Shown here: piece after piece, positions 1 to 5,296 of the stretch | Numbering within the stretch: the stretch's first letter is position 1 | How the letters are laid out: each line of letters opens with the position of its first letter | Source: Bacteroidales bacterium | GTDB lineage: Bacteria; Bacteroidota; Bacteroidia; Bacteroidales; VadinHA17 | Length of the DNA: 5,296 nt | NCBI GenBank assembly: GCA_031285575.1 | Contig: JAITVX010000143.1 | Span: 1-5,296, forward strand | Direction: 5' to 3' | Position numbers and translations under genes: made by a program | Notes under the pieces: model-generated | Database searches by the model: none | Told to the model about the DNA's origin: nothing | Seen by the model: only the letters and a program-made list of their open reading frames with translations

Positions 1-117
1 AAAATCTTTAGAGTGCCGAAGCCAGGAGAAGCATCGGTGTAGCCGTGCTCAAGACAGAAAAACAGTTTGCTACCGATTGATTATTATCTGTTTTTTGAAA
101 TAATACCTTTATTTAAC
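1..117. other. Left-edge segment with no supported gene
   Basis: No complete gene is visible here. Three short open stretches compete. On the plus strand one frame runs from the edge to a TAG at 40-42 and another runs from 12 to a TGA at 78-80, with a TAG just upstream at 9-11. On the minus strand a frame is open from about 70 off the left edge but has no ATG, GTG or TTG start. Any could be the tail of an upstream gene, but none is long enough to identify. There is an imperfect inverted repeat, ATCGGT at 34-39 against ACCGAT at 72-77, too widely spaced to be called a terminator. From about 80 the sequence becomes AT-rich and leads into the promoter of the following operon. Confidence 0.4.
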
Positions 118-125
118 TACTTTTG
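94..125 (+). promoter_or_regulatory. Bacteroidota-type promoter of the ricT-gldH-trmB-atl operon
   Basis: TACTTTTG at 118-125 matches the Bacteroidota -7 consensus TAnnTTTG exactly, and TTTG at 94-97 matches the -33 element, with a 20-base spacer. Transcription would start around 130-133, giving a leader of about 20 nt before the ATG at 152. The match comes from reading the sequence; its use by the Bacteroidota primary sigma factor is inferred from the known consensus. Confidence 0.7.
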
Positions 126-144
126 CACAGTATTTTTTGCACAG
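121..144 (+). repeat. 10-bp direct repeat over the transcription start region
   Basis: TTTTGCACAG occurs at 121-130 and again at 135-144, a perfect 10-bp direct repeat with a 14-base period. The first copy contains the TTTG of the -7 element. The second lies over the predicted start and early leader and is preceded by TATT, so it resembles a second, slightly mis-spaced -7 element. It may be a small tandem duplication or an alternative start site. Confidence 0.6.
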
Positions 145-151
145 ATTATTT

Positions 152-1300
152 ATGACAGATAACGAAAATATCCGTGGACAGCCGGGTGAAGCGGCAGGGT
201 TTACCGGCGCACTGTACCACCCGGGCGAAAACAAACTCGATACCTTTAACTGGCTTAAAGATACGCCTTTTGATACAGGTGCAGATGAAACGGTTGAAGT
301 ACGTTTCAAAAACACGAGGAAGGGATTCTTCAGAAATGTTAATGCACTGGAGCTTGAAATTGGCGATATTGTTGCCGTTGAAGCCTCGCCGGGGCATGAT
401 ATAGGCAGGGTTTCAATGACAGGGCCGCTTGTTACCGAGCAGCTTAAAAGGCTGAAAGCGTATCAGCGCACTGAAGAGCTTAAAAAGATTTACCGTAAAG
501 CGAAGGACACCGATATTCAGAAATGGGAAGAGGCCAGAAAACTCGAAAATCCTACAATGTTCCGTGCGCGGGACATTGCCGACGGACTTAACCTCAACAT
601 GAAAATAGGCGACGTAGAGTATCAGGGCGACAAAACAAAGGCGATTTTCTACTATATTGCTGACGAAAGGGTCGATTTCAGGCAGCTGATAAAACGTTTT
701 GCAGAAGAGTTCAAAGTACGGATAGAGATGCGCCAGATAGGAGCCAGGCAAGAAGCCGGCAGGATAGGCGGCATAGGCTCGTGCGGAAGGGAGCTATGCT
801 GTGCCACGCATATAACCAATTTTATGTCGGTTACAACCACTCATGCACGATACCAGGAGTTGTCGCTTAACCCTCAGAAACTGGCCGGACAGTGCAGCAA
901 GCTTAAATGCTGCCTCAATTTCGAGGTCGATTGCTATATCGACGCGCAGAAAGATTTTCCGCCACGCGACATTCCTCTTGAAACTAAGGATTGCACCGCT
1001 TGTTTCCAGAAAATTGACGTTCATAAGGGAATTTACTGGTATGCAGCCAACCGGCAGTCGTCAACCGACATTATTGCAATACCTGTACAGAGAGTAAAGG
1101 AGATACAGGAGTTGAACCGCAAAGGGAAGAAAGCAGAAAAACTTACAGCAGGAGGGCAGCAAGAGGGCAGCGTTTCAAACGACCTTCTGCAAAACGATAG
1201 CATAACACGTTTCGACCGCACGGAAGATAGGAAGAACAGTAACCGCCGCCGTAAAGGCAGGAGAAAAAACAGGAGTAACAATGACAGCCAGGCACAGTAA
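152..1300 (+). CDS. ricT: RicT-like PSP1 C-terminal domain protein, Cys-rich
   Basis: This 382-residue cytoplasmic protein belongs to the PSP1/RicT (YaaT) family. In Bacillus subtilis, RicT acts with RicA and RicF in an Fe-S-containing complex that promotes RNase Y-dependent mRNA maturation; the Bacteroidota role is not established by this sequence. The family core is clear: GRIGGIGSCGRELCC at about 203-217 and KLKCCLNFEVDCY at about 251-262, with nine cysteines between 211 and 284 (211, 216, 217, 248, 253, 254, 261, 281, 284) that could bind an Fe-S cluster. The C-terminus is a low-complexity basic tail (about 359-376, many Arg, Lys and Asn), as in nucleic-acid-binding proteins, and makes the protein longer than B. 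subtilis RicT. I chose the ATG at 152 over an in-frame TTG at 137, because the promoter predicts a start near 130 and the TTG would leave almost no leader. No Shine-Dalgarno is visible, which is common in Bacteroidota. It is the first gene of the operon and overlaps gldH by 20 nt. Confidence 0.88.
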   Translation: MTDNENIRGQPGEAAGFTGALYHPGENKLDTFNWLKDTPFDTGADETVEVRFKNTRKGFFRNVNALELEIGDIVAVEASPGHDIGRVSMTGPLVTEQLKRLKAYQRTEELKKIYRKAKDTDIQKWEEARKLENPTMFRARDIADGLNLNMKIGDVEYQGDKTKAIFYYIADERVDFRQLIKRFAEEFKVRIEMRQIGARQEAGRIGGIGSCGRELCCATHITNFMSVTTTHARYQELSLNPQKLAGQCSKLKCCLNFEVDCYIDAQKDFPPRDIPLETKDCTACFQKIDVHKGIYWYAANRQSSTDIIAIPVQRVKEIQELNRKGKKAEKLTAGGQQEGSVSNDLLQNDSITRFDRTEDRKNSNRRRKGRRKNRSNNDSQAQ

Positions 1301-1754
1301 ATTTATCTTCCTGCTGGCGGGCATGCTCATAATGTCGTGCAGCGGCAATATAACCTACACTGGAAGCCACTCGATGGAAGACCGCGTGTGGCGCCTTATG
1401 GATGTCAAGTCGTTTGGCGCACATATTGATGACACCGTTACCGCAAACAACATATCCTTCACAATACGCACAGGTTCCGACTATCCGTTCCGAAACATCT
1501 TCCTGTTCGTCTCAACATTATCGCCAGTCGGAAAAAAGATTACCGACACACTCGAATACTATCTTGCCGACGACAAGGGCGACTGGTATGGCAAAGGCGT
1601 TGGAGACATCCGCGAATTAAGCCTGCCATACAGGGCAAACGTTTATTTTCCCACGCCGGGCGAATATACGTTCAACGTGCAGCACGGAATGAGGACGGAA
1701 AACCTCAAGGGTGTTTACGACATAGCCCTGAGAATTGAAAAAACAAAACAGTAA
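1281..1754 (+). CDS. gldH: Gliding motility-associated lipoprotein GldH
   Basis: This 157-residue protein has a type II signal peptide: basic n-region (residues 1-7), hydrophobic core (8-18) and a lipobox ending IMSC, so Cys20 would be lipidated and become the N-terminus. The residues after the Cys (S-G-N) lack the acidic cluster of the Bacteroidota surface-export signal, suggesting a periplasm-facing anchor. The mature part is a single small domain with family-like features: YTGSHSMEDRVW near 26-37, FLFV near 74-77, GKGVGDI near 103-109, and a C-terminal strand pattern with PTPGEYTF near 124-131. GldH is needed for gliding in Flavobacterium johnsoniae but also occurs in non-gliding Bacteroidota, so motility should not be inferred from it; GldK, L, M and N, the core type IX secretion partners, are not in this window. 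AGGAG at 1271-1275 sits suitably ahead of the ATG. The start overlaps the end of the RicT-like gene by 20 nt, an arrangement typical of Bacteroidota and supporting the assignment. Confidence 0.85.
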   Translation: MTARHSKFIFLLAGMLIMSCSGNITYTGSHSMEDRVWRLMDVKSFGAHIDDTVTANNISFTIRTGSDYPFRNIFLFVSTLSPVGKKITDTLEYYLADDKGDWYGKGVGDIRELSLPYRANVYFPTPGEYTFNVQHGMRTENLKGVYDIALRIEKTKQ

Positions 1755-1765
1755 GCATTCTGCAG

Positions 1766-2536
1766 ATGGGAAAAAACAAGTGGGCACGATGGAGTGAACT
1801 CAACTCGTTTGCCAACGTAATTCAGCCCGAGATATCAGGTATCGTCGGCACCGATCACCCTGTAAAGGGAAACTGGCGTACAACTGTGTTTAAAAACAGT
1901 GCTCCCATAGTTCTCGAACTTGGATGCGGAAAAGGCGAATACACCGTAAGCCTTGCCGAAATGTTTCCCAAAAACAACTTTACAGGCGTTGATATAAAAG
2001 GAGCCCGCATGTGGCGCGGAGCAAAAACATCGAACGAACGCAGCATGACCAACGTAGCCTTCCTGCGTACGCGCATCGAGTTTATCGACAGGTTCTTTTC
2101 CGAAGGCGAAGCCGACGAAATATGGATAACATTCCCCGACCCTCACACCGGAACCCGCAACACAAACAAACGGCTGACGTCGCCATGGTATCTGGCCAAA
2201 TATGCCAGCTTTCTGAAGCGCGGCGGAATAATACACCTCAAAACCGACAGCGCCGAGCTGTTTCACTATACCCGCACGATTATAAAAACATGCCGCCACG
2301 AGGAACTATTTGCAAGCGACAATCTTTATTCTGCAGAGTTGAAGCACAACGACGTAATAATCGGTCTGTCTGGTTCGCTGAATATCCCGACAGAGACGCA
2401 GCTGTTTGTTAACAACATACTGTCGATAAAAACCTTTTACGAAAAACAGTTCCTCGCCAAAGGAATGAAAATAACATATCTCGCCTTCAGGTTAAACAAC
2501 GACAGCATTGCTGAACATGCCGGTGAAAAAGCATAA
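1766..2536 (+). CDS. trmB: tRNA (guanine46-N7)-methyltransferase TrmB
   Basis: This 256-residue cytoplasmic class I SAM-dependent methyltransferase makes m7G at position 46 in the variable loop of tRNAs. The SAM-binding motif I is ELGCGKGEYT (51-60). It is followed by GVDIKGARMWRG (74-85), the family's acidic ribose-binding strand and downstream helix, then ITFPDP (121-126), the KRLTSPWYLAKY helix (135-146), and HLKTDSAELF (157-166) containing the conserved Thr-Asp. The C-terminal KTFYEKQFLAKGMKITYL (222-239) corresponds to the T-x-Y/F-E...G motif that helps bind substrate. Length is normal for Bacteroidota members. The segment after PDP (HTGTRNTN, 127-134) differs from the Lys/Arg-rich stretch usual there. 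The ATG at 1766 lies 11 nt after the gldH stop, with no clear Shine-Dalgarno. Its 3' end overlaps the next gene by 20 nt, so it is probably translated as part of the same transcript. Confidence 0.93.
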   Translation: MGKNKWARWSELNSFANVIQPEISGIVGTDHPVKGNWRTTVFKNSAPIVLELGCGKGEYTVSLAEMFPKNNFTGVDIKGARMWRGAKTSNERSMTNVAFLRTRIEFIDRFFSEGEADEIWITFPDPHTGTRNTNKRLTSPWYLAKYASFLKRGGIIHLKTDSAELFHYTRTIIKTCRHEELFASDNLYSAELKHNDVIIGLSGSLNIPTETQLFVNNILSIKTFYEKQFLAKGMKITYLAFRLNNDSIAEHAGEKA

Positions 2537-2855
2537 CGATTTCTTTGTGATGGTTTATGAGGTGGCAAAACTGATACCTCCCGGCCGCGTAACCTCCTAC
2601 GGCGCCATAGCCCGTTACCTCGGTTCTGGGCGCTCGGCACGCACTGTGGGGTGGGCACTTAACGCCTGCAGCGCTCACCCGGAGTTTGTTCCAGCCCACA
2701 GGGTGGTAAACAGGAACGGCCTGCTTACCGGCAAGCGCCACTTCGGCGGCTCGACAATGACGCAACTGCTAACCGCCGAAGGTGCCATTATTGAAGATGA
2801 CTGCATAGTGAACTTCAAAGCGATGTTCTGGGATCCTTCAGCTGAGCTTGAGTAG
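2517..2855 (+). CDS. atl: Alkyltransferase-like protein (Atl), catalytic Cys replaced by Ala
   Basis: This 112-residue protein is a stand-alone C-terminal domain of the O6-alkylguanine-DNA alkyltransferase (MGMT/Ogt) family. The signature is PAHRVVNRNG (59-68) where active alkyltransferases have PCHRV, so Ala60 replaces the methyl-accepting Cys and direct repair is not expected. The rest of the DNA-binding machinery is kept: PPGRVTSYGAIA (21-32) with Tyr28 and SARTVGWAL (40-48) with Arg41, which correspond to the tyrosine and arginine finger that flip out the damaged base. Known Atl proteins bind O6-alkylguanine tightly and hand the lesion to nucleotide excision repair; Ala in this position is also known, for example in Thermus. 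Cys51 is off-site. ATG at 2517 was preferred to an in-frame TTG at 2508. It overlaps trmB by 20 nt, making it the last gene of the operon. Calling it a repair methyltransferase would be a misannotation. Confidence 0.88.
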   Translation: MPVKKHNDFFVMVYEVAKLIPPGRVTSYGAIARYLGSGRSARTVGWALNACSAHPEFVPAHRVVNRNGLLTGKRHFGGSTMTQLLTAEGAIIEDDCIVNFKAMFWDPSAELE

Positions 2856-2900
2856 AGCACCAACCAAATTTTAAGGAGGTATTAATAAAAACAAAAGGGA

Positions 2901-3005
2901 ATGGCAAAAGTAATACATCCACAACAATTAACCCCCAAAACATTAGAACGCTAATTCAAAACGTTCAAAGACGAACAGCTGATAAACCGCGTACTCCTAA
3001 TTTAA
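2901..3005 (+). pseudogene. Possible short peptide gene or decayed small gene
   Basis: Reading from ATG 2901 gives 17 residues (MAKVIHPQQLTPKTLER), a stop at 2952-2954, then 16 more residues in the same frame rich in Lys, Asp, Glu and Leu (FKTFKDEQLINRVLLI) before a TAA at 3003-3005. The composition resembles real amphipathic protein, and there is purine-rich sequence just before the ATG plus AAGGAGGT further up. It could be a small gene broken by a stop, a 17-residue peptide, or chance. I do not recognise a family, and the only support is composition and the upstream motif. Confidence 0.15.
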
Positions 3006-3010
3006 CGATT

Positions 3011-3033
3011 TAAAAATCACGAATATTATTCGT
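3011..3033 (-). terminator. Weak candidate terminator of glnN
   Basis: Downstream of the glnN stop, on the minus strand, a perfect 6-bp inverted repeat with a 3-base loop (plus-strand positions 3019-3024 and 3028-3033) is followed by GATTTTTA. The stem is short and mostly A-T, so it would be weak. It is the only hairpin with a following T-run within 60 bases of the stop. Confidence 0.35.
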
Positions 3034-3048
3034 TGCAATAAAACAGTT

Positions 3049-5238
3049 TTAACATGTAAAAAGCAATTCGCGATATTTGGGAAGCGGCCATATTTCGTTA
3101 TCAACAATAAGTTCAAGTTTGTCTATATGATAGCGTATTTCATTTAGATATGGTTTTACCCTGCTTTCGTACTCAAGAGCTTTTTTATACGAATCGTCAA
3201 TTACATTGGCTTTTTTACGTTCTTCAATCATATCGTAAACAAGTTTCTTTATACTTGAAATATGGTCGGAAATAACTATAATCACATCTCTTCTTGCTTC
3301 CGCCAGATTCTTATATTCCTTGTCGCTGAAAATTTCCCTGAGCCCCTTCACATTGTCAATAAGGGTTGTCATATAGGTAACTGCCGTTGGAACTATGTGG
3401 TTTATGGCAAGGTCGCCAAGTACCCTGGCTTCTATCTGTATCTTCTTGGTAAATTTTTCATATTCCACCTCTACTCTGCCTTCAAGCTCCTTGTCTGTAA
3501 AAATGCCTGGCTGTACAAGGACTTTCCTAGAATTAGGCTCAAGATACCTTTCTATCGATTCGGGAACGCTTTTTATGTTGCATAGTCCTCGTCTTGCAGC
3601 TTCTTCATGCCACTCTTTGCTGTATCCATCTCCTTCAAACAGTATTCTACCCGATTCAACGATATATTTTTTCAGAACCTTAAAAATAGCTTCATCCTTG
3701 TTCCTCCCTTTTTTCATAATAGCATCAATGTCTTTTTTGAATTGTCTTAACTGTGCCGCCACAGCCGCATTTATGACTATCATTGCGGCACTGCAGTTTG
3801 CCGACGCGCCGACAGCCCTGAATTCAAACCGGTTGCCAGTGAAGGCAAATGGCGATGTCCTGTTTCTGTCGGTATTGTCAAGGAGTATTTCCGGTATTTT
3901 GCCTATTCCGAGTTTCAATTCTGTTTTCTGGTTAGGGGTCATTTTCCTGTTAGACACTTTACTGGCAATATTGTTCAGTATGTCGGTAAGGTACGAGCCT
4001 ACAAATACGGATATGATAGCAGGGGGTGCTTCATGGTCGCCAAGCCGGTAAGAGTTACTTTCATTCATTACCGATGCTCGCAGAATATCATTGTTATCGT
4101 TCACCGCCTTTATTACATTCACAAGAAAAGAAAGAAACTGCAGGTTTGACTTTGGGGTTTTGCCGGGAGAAAGAAGATTTACGCCGGTATTGGTAGCCAT
4201 CGACCAGTTATTGTGCTTTCCCGATCCGTTTATTCCGGCAAACGGTTTTTCGTGAAACAGTACCCTGAACTTATGCCGCCGCGCAATCCTTTTCATTATG
4301 TCCATCAATAACTGGTTGTGATCGATGGCAAGATTAACTTCTTCGTACAGCGGGGCGCATTCAAACTGGTTGGGCGCAGTTTCGTTATGCCTTGTTTTAA
4401 CCGGAATGCCAAGTTTACAGGCTTCATGTTCAAAATCCTGCATAAAATTCATTACACGTTCGGGTATTGACCCGAAGTAATGATCGGAAAGCTGCTGATC
4501 TTTGGATGACTGATGCCCCATCATTGTTCTGTTAGCCATCACAATATCAGGCCGTGCATAATAAAGGGCTTCATCTATAAGAAAATACTCCTGTTCAATG
4601 CCAAGCGTAGCAATAACCCGGGTAACATCCCTGTCGAAATACCGGCAAATATCCACGGCCGCCCTGTCAAGTTCCGCAAGTGATTTGAGCAATGGGGCTT
4701 TGTAATCAAGAGCAAACCCTGTGTATGACACAAATATTGTGGGTATGCAAAGTGTTTTTCCTACAATAAACACCGGTGACGAAACATCCCACGCCGTGTA
4801 TCCTCTTGCTTCAAATGTATTTCGTATTCCTCCACTGGGAAAGCTTGAAGCGTCGGGTTCCGATTGTACGAGCACTTCTCCCGAAAATTTTTCAACCATA
4901 TAACCGTGTTCGGCATATTCAATAAATCCGTCGTGCTTCTCGGCAGTTCCGTCCGTCAGCGGATGAAACCAGTGGGAATAGTGTGTAGCCCCCTTTTCAA
5001 GAGCCCATACCTTTATTCCTGTTGCAACCAAATCGGCTTCTTGGCGGCTCAGCGACTTGCTTTCATCTATCGCTCTTTTTACTGCCTTATATGCTTCTTT
5101 TGAAATATATCGTTCCATTTTGGCAAGGTCAAATACATTTTCACCAAAATAATCCGATACATTTCCTGAAGGAACGTCAACATGAACAGGTTTTCTGTTA
5201 AATACCTCTCTTAATGCACTAAATCTAAGTTCTGCCAT
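3049..5238 (-). CDS. glnN: Glutamine synthetase type III (GlnN)
   Basis: This 729-residue cytoplasmic enzyme condenses glutamate and ammonia to glutamine using ATP, the main entry of ammonium into metabolism. It is GSIII and not GSI or GSII: at 729 residues it equals the length typical of Bacteroides GlnN and far exceeds the roughly 350-470 of the other types, and it carries the GSIII N-terminal signature WFHPLTDGTAEKHD (90-103). Catalytic motifs follow in order: GIEQEYFLID (213-222) with metal-binding glutamates 215 and 217; KTRHNETAPNQFE (281-293), equivalent to the E-x-APxQxE strand; KPFAGINGSGKHNNWS (331-346), the glutamate/ATP loop with His342; and NRTSPFAFTGNRFEFR (459-474) with substrate-binding arginines and Glu472. 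The C-terminal third (about 500-729) is the mostly helical GSIII extension. GSIII enzymes form dodecamers of stacked hexamers. All motifs are intact. It has its own promoter and no co-directional neighbour in view. ATG at 5236-5238 is the first in-frame start after the promoter. Confidence 0.97.
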   Translation of the reverse strand: MAELRFSALREVFNRKPVHVDVPSGNVSDYFGENVFDLAKMERYISKEAYKAVKRAIDESKSLSRQEADLVATGIKVWALEKGATHYSHWFHPLTDGTAEKHDGFIEYAEHGYMVEKFSGEVLVQSEPDASSFPSGGIRNTFEARGYTAWDVSSPVFIVGKTLCIPTIFVSYTGFALDYKAPLLKSLAELDRAAVDICRYFDRDVTRVIATLGIEQEYFLIDEALYYARPDIVMANRTMMGHQSSKDQQLSDHYFGSIPERVMNFMQDFEHEACKLGIPVKTRHNETAPNQFECAPLYEEVNLAIDHNQLLMDIMKRIARRHKFRVLFHEKPFAGINGSGKHNNWSMATNTGVNLLSPGKTPKSNLQFLSFLVNVIKAVNDNNDILRASVMNESNSYRLGDHEAPPAIISVFVGSYLTDILNNIASKVSNRKMTPNQKTELKLGIGKIPEILLDNTDRNRTSPFAFTGNRFEFRAVGASANCSAAMIVINAAVAAQLRQFKKDIDAIMKKGRNKDEAIFKVLKKYIVESGRILFEGDGYSKEWHEEAARRGLCNIKSVPESIERYLEPNSRKVLVQPGIFTDKELEGRVEVEYEKFTKKIQIEARVLGDLAINHIVPTAVTYMTTLIDNVKGLREIFSDKEYKNLAEARRDVIIVISDHISSIKKLVYDMIEERKKANVIDDSYKKALEYESRVKPYLNEIRYHIDKLELIVDNEIWPLPKYRELLFTC

Positions 5239-5263
5239 TTCAATTTTTTATATTAATACTGCA

Positions 5264-5294
5264 CAAAATTATATATTTTTCATAAACCCCCATA
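5264..5294 (-). promoter_or_regulatory. Promoter of glnN
   Basis: On the minus strand, TAATTTTG (plus positions 5264-5271) fits the Bacteroidota -7 consensus TAnnTTTG exactly. About 19 bases further upstream lies TATG (5291-5294), a one-mismatch match to the -33 TTTG. Transcription would begin near 5258, leaving a leader of roughly 20 nt before the ATG. The window ends just beyond the -33 position, so any upstream nitrogen-control site cannot be seen. Confidence 0.6.
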
Positions 5295-5296
5295 CT

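Larger units (their letters stand above)
2856..3048. other. Convergent intergenic region between atl and glnN
   Basis: This AT-rich gap of about 190 bases separates two convergent transcription units. It contains AAGGAGGT at 2873-2880, a textbook Shine-Dalgarno that is unusual for Bacteroidota and stands 20 nt before an ATG, too far for normal pairing. From that ATG (2901) a 17-codon frame ends at a TAA (2952-2954) and the same frame stays open for another 16 codons to a TAA at 3003-3005. Small inverted repeats are present: GAACG 2946-2950 with CGTTC 2962-2966, GTTC 2963-2966 with GAAC 2973-2976, and ACGAAT 3019-3024 with ATTCGT 3028-3033. No strong GC-rich hairpin with a T-run follows atl on the plus strand, so how the operon transcript ends is unclear. 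Confidence 0.6.

Noticed and set aside
34..77. Inverted repeat ATCGGT/ACCGAT as a terminator of an upstream gene
   Set aside because: The arms are only 6 bp, are separated by 32 bases and are not followed by a T-run.
137..151. TTG at 137 as the start of the RicT-like gene
   Set aside because: The predicted transcription start near 130 leaves almost no leader, while ATG at 152 is a standard start with a normal leader.
1835..2299. 154-codon open frame on the minus strand
   Set aside because: It lies wholly antisense to trmB, whose motifs are complete, and its translation shows no recognisable domain.
2011..2412. 133-codon plus-strand open frame
   Set aside because: It lies within trmB in another frame; its Arg/Gln-rich translation is typical of an off-frame reading.
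2508..2516. TTG at 2508 as the start of atl
   Set aside because: ATG at 2517 is a stronger start codon and leaves the whole Atl domain intact.
2905..2939. Minus-strand TACTTTTG (2905-2912) with CAAA-complement at 2936-2939, as a promoter antisense to atl
   Set aside because: The -7 match is exact, but the spacer of 23 bases exceeds the usual 19-20 and there is no gene downstream for it to serve.
3395..4051. 218-codon plus-strand open frame
   Set aside because: It is antisense to glnN, is Ser/Leu-rich as expected from complementary reading, and has no start signals or motifs.

Overview
The window looks like chromosomal DNA of a Bacteroidota bacterium. Three things point there: a gldH lipoprotein gene directly behind a Cys-rich PSP1/RicT-family gene, a 729-residue type III glutamine synthetase (GlnN), and two start regions carrying the Bacteroidota -7 promoter element TAnnTTTG in place of a sigma70-type -10 box. 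Genus cannot be fixed from this sequence.

Layout. Bases 1-117 hold no supported gene, only short open stretches at the window edge. A promoter at about 94-125 opens a compact plus-strand operon of four genes: a RicT-like PSP1-domain protein (152-1300), GldH lipoprotein (1281-1754), TrmB tRNA m7G46 methyltransferase (1766-2536) and an alkyltransferase-like DNA-binding protein, Atl (2517-2855). Junctions are a 20-nt overlap, an 11-nt gap and a second 20-nt overlap, so co-transcription and translational coupling are likely. A gene-poor convergent gap of about 190 bases (2856-3048) follows. It contains a Shine-Dalgarno-like AAGGAGGT, a 17-codon reading frame and several small inverted repeats. 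The rest (3049-5238) is glnN on the minus strand, with its own promoter near the right edge.

How the genes relate. The operon is a mixed housekeeping unit (a putative RNA-processing or Fe-S protein, a cell-envelope lipoprotein, a tRNA modification enzyme and a DNA alkylation-damage sensor) and not an obvious single pathway. glnN is a separate nitrogen-assimilation transcription unit. I found no mobile element, CRISPR array, tRNA or rRNA. No strong case for a new multi-gene system emerges. The points most worth following are the Cys-to-Ala Atl protein, the sequence shared by the two promoters, the altered TrmB motif and the odd short reading frame in the convergent gap.
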